From: Alphaproteobacteria bacterium
Lineage (GTDB): Bacteria > Pseudomonadota > Alphaproteobacteria > Micropepsales > Micropepsaceae
Direction: 5' to 3'
DNA: 6,791 nucleotides
Assembly: GCA_028869725.1 (NCBI GenBank)
Contig: JAGWRJ010000263.1
Span: 1 to 6,791, forward strand
Shown here: positions 1 to 6,320 of the stretch, in pieces
Layout of the letters: each line of letters begins with the position of its first letter
Numbering within the stretch: position 1 is the first letter of the stretch
Program-made: the position numbers and the translations under genes
Notes under the pieces: model-generated
The model's input: only the letters and a program-made list of their open reading frames with translations
What the model was told of the DNA's origin: nothing
The model's database searches: none

Positions 1-1
1 A

Positions 2-196
2 GCGGTCACGCTACCGAGCCTGGCTGCGGCTTCGACCTACGCGCTCGGAAAGGTGTTCATTCAGCACTTCGAGTCGGGTGGTACGTTCCTGGACATGGAT
101 CCGGACAAGGTCTCCGCATACTTCAAAGAGCAGTACGAGTATAAGCGGAGTGCAGACGCCTCAGCCGACGCCAAGAAAGCGGCCAAGGTGGCGTAA
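2..196 (+). CDS. C-terminal fragment of a probable DUF697 (YcjF-like) membrane protein
   Basis: The frame is open from the left edge and ends at TAA 194-196, giving the last 64 residues of a gene that starts outside the window. The segment TYALGKVFIQHFESGG, followed by a TFLDMDP stretch, resembles the conserved end of DUF697 proteins, a family of uncharacterised membrane proteins often linked to Era-like GTPases; this is recognition from memory. The remaining tail is rich in Lys, Ala and Asp and looks soluble. The gene shows no link to peptide biosynthesis. It is separated from the next gene by about 400 bases and followed at once by a strong hairpin, so it is best read as the left-hand neighbour of the cluster and not part of it. 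Family assignment is moderate; that the frame is coding is fairly secure. Confidence 0.6.
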   Translation, partial: AVTLPSLAAASTYALGKVFIQHFESGGTFLDMDPDKVSAYFKEQYEYKRSADASADAKKAAKVA

Positions 197-202
197 TATC
201 GG

Positions 203-247
203 TCGGACGCGCCGCGTCGAACGCGTATGCGTCACGCGGTGGTCCGA
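203..247 (+). terminator. Long imperfect hairpin just after the upstream gene, possible terminator
   Basis: Three stacked helices can be read by hand. TCGGAC 203-208 pairs with GTCCGA 242-247. CCGCGT 212-217 pairs with ACGCGG 234-239, with a flanking G-T wobble. ACGC 221-224 pairs with GCGT 229-232 around a four-base GTAT loop. That is 16 Watson-Crick pairs with only small bulges, starting seven bases after the DUF697-like stop codon. No T-run follows (the next bases are G-rich), so it is not a classical intrinsic terminator. It could act with Rho, protect a 3' end, or be a bidirectional barrier. The structure is seen; its role is inferred. Confidence 0.45.
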
Positions 248-274
248 TGACGGGGGCGGGTGATCTGAACCCGT

Positions 275-298
275 CCGGCGCCGGGAGGTGCGCGCACC
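275..298. repeat. Two adjacent perfect palindromes in the intergenic region
   Basis: CCGGCGCCGG (275-284) is a perfect 10-base palindrome. Two bases later GGTGCGCGCACC (287-298) is a perfect 12-base palindrome. They lie between the DUF697-like gene and the radical SAM gene. They could be an operator for a dimeric regulator or just GC-rich chance palindromes; no regulator gene is in the window. Confidence 0.35.
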
Positions 299-593
299 AG
301 TTGCTGGAGCGTCCTACCTTCTCTTTCCAGGTCATCCTGTTGGATGCGGACGCGCGGTATCTGGGACAGCAAGGCTGGGCTGCACCCAATAAGCGCTGAG
401 CAGGTTGGGGTGTCAGCCAGGTGCCTGGAGTGCAATTTGCCTTACGCTGAGGCGGTGGCAGTGCTGCGCAATTGTGGTCACGTGAGACGATGTTTTTGAG
501 CCCATGTTGCCTGCCAGAGGTGACAAGACCCATATCGTCATAAAGGGTGCGGGTGGGGTAAGGTTAAGTGCCTCGATGGGGGCGGGGACGCGC

Positions 594-2555
594 ATGGCCT
601 ACGATATCCGACTCGTCAATATGCCGTTTTCGGCATTGCAGATTCCGGCGATTTCACTTGCGCAGTTGCGGTCGGTTATCAGTTCTGCCTGTGGTCCGTC
701 CTGCCATGTCGGGATCCACTACCTCAATCATGATTTTGGCGATCTGCTGGGGTTCGATACCTATGTGCGCATCGCTGAGAGCATGGAGGGGCATGTAAGC
801 GGTTTTGGCGAGTGGCTGTTCCGGCAGGTTGCATTTCCGGAACTGGCAGACAACGAAGCCGAGTATTTCAAACGTTACGCCAATCATTTTGACGGCGAGT
901 GGATGGAGTTCTATCGCACGCGTGTGGCCCCTTTACGGGCGCGACTTGAGGCCGTCCTGGACGACATGATCGAGACCTACGGTCTGATGGATGCGGACAT
1001 GGTCGGTCTCACCTCCATGTTCTTTCAGAACATGCCGAGTTTTGCCCTGGCGCGACGGCTGAAGGCGCACAATCCCAACCAGCTTATTGTAATGGGCGGG
1101 GCAAACTGTGAAGGCACGATGGGCATCGAGATCATCCAGCATGTGCCCTACATCGACTTCGTCTTTTCCGGCCATGCGCTGGTGTCATTTCCCAAATTCG
1201 TCGAACGTGCGATGGCGGGAGACCTCGAGGCCTGTCATCGCCTGGATGGCGTGTTCAGTCGCAGGAATTGTCGTTCCATTGACAGCCTGCCGGCTGACGG
1301 AGCGGAGATAGACTGGGGCAGGTTCGAAGCCGCACGGCTGCTCGATGGGGTTCGGGACATGGCAGCGGAACTGCCGCTCGATGTGCCTGTCGCGCTCGAC
1401 TATGACGATTTTCTCGATTCCTACGATCGGTTCTTTACCGATACCGGACGGCGACCGGAATTGCTGTTTGAAACCTCGCGCGGCTGCTGGTGGGGTCAGC
1501 GGGCACATTGCACGTTTTGCGGCCTTAATGGCGGGACCATGTCCTATCGCGCGATGAGTGCAGATCGCGCTGTGGCGACAATCGAGGGACTTTTTCAGCG
1601 CTATGCCGGCAGGGTCAGCCGTTTCGCCAGTGTCGACAATATCTTGCCGAAAGAATATGTGCAGGATGTGTTTGCCCGGCTGAATGTGCCCCCGGACGTC
1701 ATCATGTTTTATGAGGTCAAGGCGGACATTGCAGAGAAAGATCTTGCAATTCTGGCCAGGGCCCACGTCAAGGAACTGCAGCCTGGCATCGAGGCGCTGT
1801 CGACCTCGACGCTCAAGCTGATGCACAAGGGTACGACGTCCTTCAACAATCTTCGCTTCCTTGCTGCCTGCGTCAAATATGGCATCAAGCCGGTGTGGAA
1901 CCTGCTGGTCGGCTTTCCCGGCGAAGCCGAAACGACCTATGAGGATTACCTCAAGGTTATTCCGCTCCTCAGTCATCTGCCGCCGCCCTCGGGCGTCTTT
2001 CCGGTCAGGTTCGACCGCTTCAGTCCCTATTTTACCCAGGCGCAGCAATACGGATTGAAGCTTTCGCCTCTGGACTATTATGGTCTGATCTATCCGTTCC
2101 CGGCGCGCGTGCTCATGAACATGGCGTATTATTTCCGGGACGAGAACATTGATGCACCCTACCAGCAGGGCGTCGCGCGCTATCTTGGTCCGCTGCGGGC
2201 CGCGGTCAAACGCTGGCAGGCGCGCTGGGCAGGCGCTGATGGCCTTCTTGCGCCACGTCTTGATCTTGTCGAGACCGAAGAAGGCGCTTCGATTGAGGAC
2301 ACGCGAACCGGTCAGTTTCTCGACACCTTGCTGGAAGACCGCGAGGTCGAACTGCTTTCTCTGGCGGCGCGGCCACAGAGCGAAGGCGCCGTGGCAGAAA
2401 AGTTCGGCGAGGTGATCGCGTTCGTCGACGACAAGGGCCTTTTGTTCCACGAGCGCGGACAGTTGATGAGCCTGCTGTCCCTTGGCAGCGCAGAGAATGT
2501 CCCTGCTACAGGCGCCACGACAGTGTCGGGCCGGCAGGAGGCGATTGTGTCATGA
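594..2555 (+). CDS. B12-binding radical SAM protein, RiPP maturation type 1 family (rSAM_ocin_1-like)
   Basis: This 653-residue protein matches the layout of RiPP-maturation radical SAM protein 1, a family that includes cobalamin-dependent peptide C-methyltransferases. The N-terminus (LVNMPF, residues 7-12) opens a Rossmann-like cobalamin-binding region to about residue 200 (VMGGANCEG 166-174; FSGHALVSFP 191-200), without the DxHxxG motif of base-off/His-on proteins. The radical SAM barrel follows, with Cys298, Cys306 and Cys309 spaced CX7CX2C in RGCWWGQRAHCTFCGLNG, then QPGIEALS (396-403) and a WNLLVGFPGE stretch (435-444). A tail past about 510 ends in a possible small winged-helix segment (about 575-630). 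The ATG at 594 is chosen because the family starts a few residues before the LVNMPF strand and GGGGA lies five bases upstream; in-frame ATGs at 576 and 504 are less likely. The likely job is radical C-methylation, or another radical modification, of a peptide or amino acid. The true substrate is unknown. Confidence 0.86.
   Translation: MAYDIRLVNMPFSALQIPAISLAQLRSVISSACGPSCHVGIHYLNHDFGDLLGFDTYVRIAESMEGHVSGFGEWLFRQVAFPELADNEAEYFKRYANHFDGEWMEFYRTRVAPLRARLEAVLDDMIETYGLMDADMVGLTSMFFQNMPSFALARRLKAHNPNQLIVMGGANCEGTMGIEIIQHVPYIDFVFSGHALVSFPKFVERAMAGDLEACHRLDGVFSRRNCRSIDSLPADGAEIDWGRFEAARLLDGVRDMAAELPLDVPVALDYDDFLDSYDRFFTDTGRRPELLFETSRGCWWGQRAHCTFCGLNGGTMSYRAMSADRAVATIEGLFQRYAGRVSRFASVDNILPKEYVQDVFARLNVPPDVIMFYEVKADIAEKDLAILARAHVKELQPGIEALSTSTLKLMHKGTTSFNNLRFLAACVKYGIKPVWNLLVGFPGEAETTYEDYLKVIPLLSHLPPPSGVFPVRFDRFSPYFTQAQQYGLKLSPLDYYGLIYPFPARVLMNMAYYFRDENIDAPYQQGVARYLGPLRAAVKRWQARWAGADGLLAPRLDLVETEEGASIEDTRTGQFLDTLLEDREVELLSLAARPQSEGAVAEKFGEVIAFVDDKGLLFHERGQLMSLLSLGSAENVPATGATTVSGRQEAIVS
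2536..2541 (+). promoter_or_regulatory. Strong ribosome binding site for the oxygenase gene
   Basis: AGGAGG, a perfect Shine-Dalgarno core, sits inside the end of the radical SAM gene, ten bases before the ATG at 2552. With the ATGA stop/start overlap it supports 2552 as the true start and suggests translational coupling. Confidence 0.7.
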
Positions 2556-3553
2556 CAACGTCCTCGGGTTTCAGCACACAGCGCATGCCGGGCATCCACT
2601 TTCCACTTCTGGTGACGCCAGCGGCCGAGGATGCAGGTGATCTTGTCGCGCTAGCGGGGCGCCATCGCGATATCATCGACGCCTGGCTGCTGGAGAATGG
2701 CGCCGTACTGTTTCGCGGGTTCAATATTTCCTCAGCGGAACATTTCGGTGAAGTTGTCGATGCCATGACGGCTGAGCGGCTGGATTACACCTATCGCTCG
2801 ACACCCCGTACAAGCCTGGGAAGCCGCATTTTCACCACCACTGTGTACCCGCCGCGGCTTGAAATTCCACTACATCAGGAAAATGCCTACCAGCGCGACT
2901 GGCCGATGCGGGTTGCGTTTTCCTGCCGCGTGGCGGCCGAGAGCGGCGGCGAGACGCCTCTCAGTGACATGCGTCGTGTCACTGCCCGCCTTGATCCGGC
3001 ACTTCTTGATGCCTTTGAAGCGCGCGGTGTGAAATACATCCGTCACTACCATCCTGGCGTCGACCTGTCGTGGCAGGAGGTATTCCAGACGGACGACAAG
3101 GACGAACTTGCCCGCCGCTGCAGCGCGCAAGGCATCGAGCACGCGTGGCTGGGTCCCGATCTTTTGCGCACCGAACAGGTCTGCCAGGGAACGGCGCGCC
3201 ATCCTGTGTCCGGCGAGCGCCTCTTCTTCAATCAGGCGCATCTGTTTCATGTCTCGAGCCATGGTCCGGACATCGCTGAAGCGATCATCGGGACATTTGG
3301 CGCTGATCGTCTGCCCCGCGATGCGCGCTACGGCGATGGCGGGGTGATCGCACCAGAAGATCTTGCTGCCGTGCGCCGTGCCTTCGAGGCGGAGAAGGTG
3401 GTTTTCCCGTGGCGCAACGGGGACGTGGTGCTGCTCGACAATATGCTGGTTGGTCATGGCCGTAGGCCCTTCACCGGCAAGCGCGAAGTTATGGCGGTCC
3501 TGGCCGATCCTCATTCGCGCTGGCACGCGCGCGGACAGCCGAGGGTGGCCTAG
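2552..3553 (+). CDS. TauD/TfdA-superfamily Fe(II)/2-oxoglutarate oxygenase (SyrP/AsnO-like)
   Basis: The 333-residue protein is a full-length member of the TauD/TfdA superfamily. It begins with the LLENGAVLFRGF element (46-57). The iron triad reads His108-x-Glu110 (in PLHQENAYQ) and His302 (in VGHGRRPF), with Arg311 the likely 2-oxoglutarate anchor. SGGETPLSD (131-139) and FFNQAHLFH (225-233) are also typical. A Glu in place of the usual Asp is the pattern of the clavaminate synthase group, including AsnO and VioC, which hydroxylate amino-acid beta carbons; SyrP, which acts on a carrier-bound Asp, is a close functional model. So beta-hydroxylation of an amino-acid side chain, free, carrier-bound or within a peptide, is the best inference, in the cytoplasm. 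The start overlaps the previous stop by four bases (ATGA), and the thioesterase begins two bases after its own stop, so all three proteins are probably made together. Halogenation is unlikely because the carboxylate ligand is present. Confidence 0.85.
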   Translation: MTTSSGFSTQRMPGIHFPLLVTPAAEDAGDLVALAGRHRDIIDAWLLENGAVLFRGFNISSAEHFGEVVDAMTAERLDYTYRSTPRTSLGSRIFTTTVYPPRLEIPLHQENAYQRDWPMRVAFSCRVAAESGGETPLSDMRRVTARLDPALLDAFEARGVKYIRHYHPGVDLSWQEVFQTDDKDELARRCSAQGIEHAWLGPDLLRTEQVCQGTARHPVSGERLFFNQAHLFHVSSHGPDIAEAIIGTFGADRLPRDARYGDGGVIAPEDLAAVRRAFEAEKVVFPWRNGDVVLLDNMLVGHGRRPFTGKREVMAVLADPHSRWHARGQPRVA

Positions 3554-3555
3554 AC

Positions 3556-4335
3556 ATGCCGGTCTCGCCCGCGTTGCAAACCTCGCCATCGGAGCCGTTT
3601 TTGCCCTGGGGACTGCCGCGGGCAGACGCGCATGTCCGCGTCTTCTGTGTCCCGTACGCGGGCGGCGGGGCGACGGTTTTTCACGCCGTGCGCGCAGCGC
3701 TGCCGCGCGAAGTCGACCTGTGCCCGCTCCAGCTACCGGGCCGCGAAGAGCGACTATCGGAACCGCCACTGACCTGTCTCGCCCAGCTCAGCCCGAAGCT
3801 GCTTGCTGTACTGGAGCCCTTTCTCGGTGCTCCCTTTGCGCTCCTGGGGTACAGCATGGGGGCGATCGTGGCCTATGATCTGGCCCGCAGGCTCAGCGCC
3901 GCGGGCACCGCCTCCTTACGCCATCTGGTGGTCTGCGCCCGCCGCAACCCCCTGGCACCGTCGCCATGGCGCGATTCTGCGCAGGAAAGTGACGAAGGCA
4001 TGATCGCTCGCCTGAAGACGCTGGGCGGCACCCCAGACGAAGTCTTTGCCCACCCGGACCTGCTGGCGCTCATCGTGGCGACGCTGCGCGCGGATTTTCA
4101 GATCAACGACAGCCTTAAGGAGGCTGTCTCCACATTGCCGACACTGTCCTGCCCGGTCACCGCGATTGGAGGGCTTGGCGACAGCCACGTTACGACCGAA
4201 GATCTGGAAGCCTGGCAGGGTGTGACCACGGGCAGGTTTCAGCGGCGGAGTATGCCCGGTGGGCACTTTTTCATTCGTGAGAAGCCGGCTGAGTTCGCGC
4301 GGGTTGTGGCGCGTGCGGTGCTGTCGGACACTTGA
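3556..4335 (+). CDS. Type II thioesterase (alpha/beta hydrolase, GrsT/RifR-like)
   Basis: At 259 residues this is the normal size of a stand-alone type II thioesterase. The N-terminus has the family's VFCVPYAGGGATVFH (29-43) and LQLPGREERLSEPP (58-71). The nucleophile elbow GYSMGA places the catalytic Ser at 100; Asp209 (GGLGDSHV) and His237 (MPGGHFFI) complete the triad. Such enzymes hydrolyse wrong or stalled acyl groups from the phosphopantetheine arms of NRPS or PKS carrier proteins, and a few release the product. This implies a thioester-bound intermediate somewhere in the pathway, yet no carrier protein is visible here. It lies two bases after the oxygenase stop, with GAGGG at 3541-3545 as a plausible ribosome binding site. 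Its 5' half is GC-richer than its neighbours (about 70-75% over 3601-3720, by hand count). Confidence 0.88.
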   Translation: MPVSPALQTSPSEPFLPWGLPRADAHVRVFCVPYAGGGATVFHAVRAALPREVDLCPLQLPGREERLSEPPLTCLAQLSPKLLAVLEPFLGAPFALLGYSMGAIVAYDLARRLSAAGTASLRHLVVCARRNPLAPSPWRDSAQESDEGMIARLKTLGGTPDEVFAHPDLLALIVATLRADFQINDSLKEAVSTLPTLSCPVTAIGGLGDSHVTTEDLEAWQGVTTGRFQRRSMPGGHFFIREKPAEFARVVARAVLSDT

Positions 4336-4336
4336 A

Positions 4337-4359
4337 TTGCGACCCGGACACTATCGCAA
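4337..4359 (+). other. Short hairpin between thioesterase and small membrane protein genes
   Basis: TTGCGA 4337-4342 and TCGCAA 4354-4359 are perfect inverted repeats around an 11-base loop, starting right after the thioesterase stop. The right arm touches the ribosome binding site of the next gene. No T-run follows, so termination is unlikely; a processing, stability or translation-tuning element is possible. Confidence 0.35.
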
Positions 4360-4367
4360 GGGGGGAA
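4358..4367 (+). promoter_or_regulatory. Ribosome binding site for the small membrane protein
   Basis: AAGGGGGGAA lies directly upstream of the ATG at 4369. The purine run is unusually close to the start and G-rich, but it is the only candidate and supports this start for a small, otherwise unrecognised gene. Confidence 0.5.
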
Positions 4368-4368
4368 G

Positions 4369-4635
4369 ATGCTGATTTTCATCTATATAGGCCTGGCACT
4401 CCTGGTGGGCCTACTGGGCTGGAACCGCAAGCTGGGATTTTTCATCCATTTCCTGCTGGCGCTACTGCTGACGCCGGTTGTCATGCTCGTCTATCATGTT
4501 GTCGCGCGCCTTGTAGAAGCCCGGCAACGGGAGAAGCTGCGGGAAAAGGCAATTCATGCCCGTATCCTTGCCGACGATCTGACCGAGCGGGCGGCAAAGG
4601 TCGAGCAGGCCTCGCTGCGTACCTCGGACCGCTGA
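4369..4635 (+). CDS. Small protein with two membrane segments and a charged helical tail, unknown function
   Basis: I do not recognise this 88-residue protein. It starts directly with a hydrophobic segment (about residues 2-17, LIFIYIGLALLVGLLG), then a short basic turn with Asn-Arg-Lys, a second hydrophobic segment (about 23-46, FFIHFLLALLLTPVVML region), and finally a charged, Arg/Lys/Glu-rich helix (about 48-82) that could form a coiled coil. By the positive-inside rule both the Arg/Lys turn and the tail attract the cytoplasm, so the first segment may be re-entrant or the turn may be outside; topology is uncertain. It sits between the thioesterase and the exporter, with gaps of 33 and 14 bases. 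A role as an exporter accessory, or as a membrane anchor for the enzymes, is inference from position only. The hydrophobic pattern plus a ribosome binding site make it a likely real gene. Confidence 0.7.
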   Translation: MLIFIYIGLALLVGLLGWNRKLGFFIHFLLALLLTPVVMLVYHVVARLVEARQREKLREKAIHARILADDLTERAAKVEQASLRTSDR

Positions 4636-4649
4636 AGAAATAGCGCAGC

Positions 4650-6320
4650 ATGGATCTCATCCGCCTTATACTTGGTGGCCTTACCGGCTCGAAACGGCGA
4701 CTGCTGCTCATGGTGGTCAGCGCGGGCGTCAGCAACGCTGCGGTCATCGCCATTATTGCCACGGCAGCAGCCAAGCATGGCAAGTCCGATGGCAACACGT
4801 TTCTGGTGTTGCTGTTTGTCGTGGTCATCGTCGCCTATATGCTCTCACAGCGCTTCATCATGGTGGCGGCATCCGGGGAGGTCGAAGGCATTCTCCATCG
4901 CATACGTCTCAGGGTGATCGACAAATTGTTGCGCTGCGAGCTGCGTGACGTCGAGGCCATAGGCCTTTCGACGCTTCAGGCAGGTCTCGGCAAGGACACC
5001 CAGACGATCTCGCAGTTTGCGACCCCGATGGTGCTGGCCGCTCAGGCCGCCGTATTGGTCATCTGCGCACTCAGTTATATCGCATGGCTGTCATTCATCA
5101 CCTTCGTTCTCGCCGTTGTCTTCCTCTCGGGTGCCCTGGTTCTTTATTTCCGGCGGCTTGAACACGTCACTACTGATCTGCAGACCGCGATGCTTCGTGA
5201 GCGGGAGCTGTCCGACACACTGACGGACATGCTCGCGGGCTTTAAGGAAATCAAGATGAACAGCCGCCGCAGCGCGGCTATTCAGGACGACGGAAAAGGG
5301 CTTTCCGGCAAGGCTGCGGCGCTTCGGGTCATGGCGCAAAGTGCCATGGCACGAAACTTCGTGTTCGCCCAGGTCAGTCTCTTCCTGCTGCTGGCGATCG
5401 GGGTTTTTATCGTGCCCCTGTTCTCCAGCACATCGAGTTCGGTTGTAAGCAAGGCGACGATGGCCGTGCTGTTCCTGATCGGACCGATATCGGGCCTTGT
5501 GGCACTGGTTCCGGTGTTTGTTGATGCCGACGCTGCCGCCCGAGACATTACGGCTCTCGAACGCCGGCTCGATGCCCTTCTGGGTGAAACGGGACAGGGT
5601 GGCAGCCGACCGGGTTCCGTACCGCTGCTGCTGTCTGGCCGGCCGATGCCACAGCCGTTCCGTGAGATCGTGTTCGAGGACGTGGTATTCCGTCATATCG
5701 ACCGCGAAGGCAATTCCCAGTTCAGCATCGGACCGGTCAATCTCACCATCCGTGCGGGCGACATCACATTCATCACCGGTGGCAACGGTTCGGGAAAGTC
5801 GACGCTGCTGAAGCTTCTGACAGGCCTTTATCGACCGGATCGCGGGCGTATCCTGGTCGATGGTGTCGTCATCGAGAAGGCCAATCTTCAGGCCTTCCGA
5901 GACATGTTCTCGACCGTGTTCAGTGACTATCATCTGTTCCGTCTTTTTTACGGAGTCCCGACCATCGGAACCGAAGAGGGGGCCCGGCTGATCGAGGAGT
6001 TCGAGCTGAGTGCCAAAACAGCAATCGAAATCGATCACTTCCGTACATCGGAACTGTCAGGCGGGCAGCGCCGGCGCCTGGCACTTCTCGTGGCCATGAT
6101 GGAGCGGCGGCCGATCTGCGTACTTGATGAATGGGCGGCGGACCAGGACCCGCATTTCCGGAAAAAATTCTACCGTGAGATTCTTCCGGCCATGAAGGCG
6201 AAGGGCACGACGGTGATCGCCGTAACGCACGATGATCGCTACTTCGATGCCTGCGACAGTCATGTCCGGATGGACGAAGGACGGGTGATCGAAGTTTCGG
6301 CGGGGCACGAACATGCTTAA
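4650..6320 (+). CDS. Cyclic peptide export ABC transporter (SyrD/PvdE type), fused membrane and ATPase domains
   Basis: The 556-residue half-transporter has hydrophobic segments near residues 19-40, 51-71, 126-145, 147-167, 238-257 and 271-291, then an ATP-binding domain from about 338. Walker A is GGNGSGKST (377-385), the signature LSGGQ (469-473), Walker B ICVLDE (489-494) and the switch His is 527. VFSDYHLF (423-430) where a Q-loop is expected, and EWAADQDPHFRKKFY (494-508) after Walker B, are hallmarks of the cyclic-peptide exporters that serve syringomycin, pyoverdine and similar peptides. It would work as a homodimer in the inner membrane and export the product or a precursor to the periplasm. 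It has no N-terminal C39 peptidase domain, so it cannot itself remove a double-glycine leader. It follows the small membrane protein by 14 bases and overlaps the next gene by eight. The ribosome binding site is weak (GAAGAAA at 4634-4640). Confidence 0.92.
   Translation: MDLIRLILGGLTGSKRRLLLMVVSAGVSNAAVIAIIATAAAKHGKSDGNTFLVLLFVVVIVAYMLSQRFIMVAASGEVEGILHRIRLRVIDKLLRCELRDVEAIGLSTLQAGLGKDTQTISQFATPMVLAAQAAVLVICALSYIAWLSFITFVLAVVFLSGALVLYFRRLEHVTTDLQTAMLRERELSDTLTDMLAGFKEIKMNSRRSAAIQDDGKGLSGKAAALRVMAQSAMARNFVFAQVSLFLLLAIGVFIVPLFSSTSSSVVSKATMAVLFLIGPISGLVALVPVFVDADAAARDITALERRLDALLGETGQGGSRPGSVPLLLSGRPMPQPFREIVFEDVVFRHIDREGNSQFSIGPVNLTIRAGDITFITGGNGSGKSTLLKLLTGLYRPDRGRILVDGVVIEKANLQAFRDMFSTVFSDYHLFRLFYGVPTIGTEEGARLIEEFELSAKTAIEIDHFRTSELSGGQRRRLALLVAMMERRPICVLDEWAADQDPHFRKKFYREILPAMKAKGTTVIAVTHDDRYFDACDSHVRMDEGRVIEVSAGHEHA

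Larger units (their letters stand above)
197..593. other. Gap with no convincing gene; probable operon leader and promoter region
   Basis: Apart from the hairpin at 203-247, this stretch holds short palindromes (275-284, 287-298 and an interrupted one at 417-428) but no gene I can support. The best plus-strand small frame (247-399, 50 codons) lacks a ribosome binding site and has no recognisable composition. A very weak promoter-like pair is TTGCCT 507-512 and CATATC 531-536, 18 bases apart, which would put the transcript start near 543; I would not call it. Since the six following genes are packed together, the operon promoter most likely lies here. No RiPP-like precursor (leader plus repetitive, Gly/Ala/Asn/Thr-rich core) is visible. 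Confidence 0.6.

Noticed and set aside
247..399. A 50-codon plus-strand frame in the gap, considered as a RiPP precursor
   Set aside because: It has no ribosome binding site, begins within the arm of the hairpin, and lacks a leader/core layout or repetitive core composition.
123..533. A 136-codon minus-strand frame across the gap
   Set aside because: It runs into the coding end of the DUF697-like gene, has a Pro/Arg-rich composition typical of GC-rich antisense frames, and shows no motif.
490..543. A 17-codon frame starting MFLSPCC upstream of the radical SAM gene
   Set aside because: Too short and without a ribosome binding site or stop-start link to the next gene; could only be a leader peptide by speculation.
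504..593. Extended N-terminus of the radical SAM protein from the ATG at 504
   Set aside because: The extra 30 residues precede the point where the family normally begins, are Gly/Arg-rich, and have no good ribosome binding site; ATG 594 fits better.
1185..2450. A 421-codon minus-strand frame opposite the radical SAM gene
   Set aside because: It is fully antisense to a well-supported gene and its translation has no recognisable domain; such long shadows are common in this base composition.
4332..4643. A 103-codon plus-strand frame overlapping the small membrane protein
   Set aside because: Its translation is irregular and Gly/Pro/Arg-rich, while the frame at 4369-4635 has clear membrane segments and a ribosome binding site.
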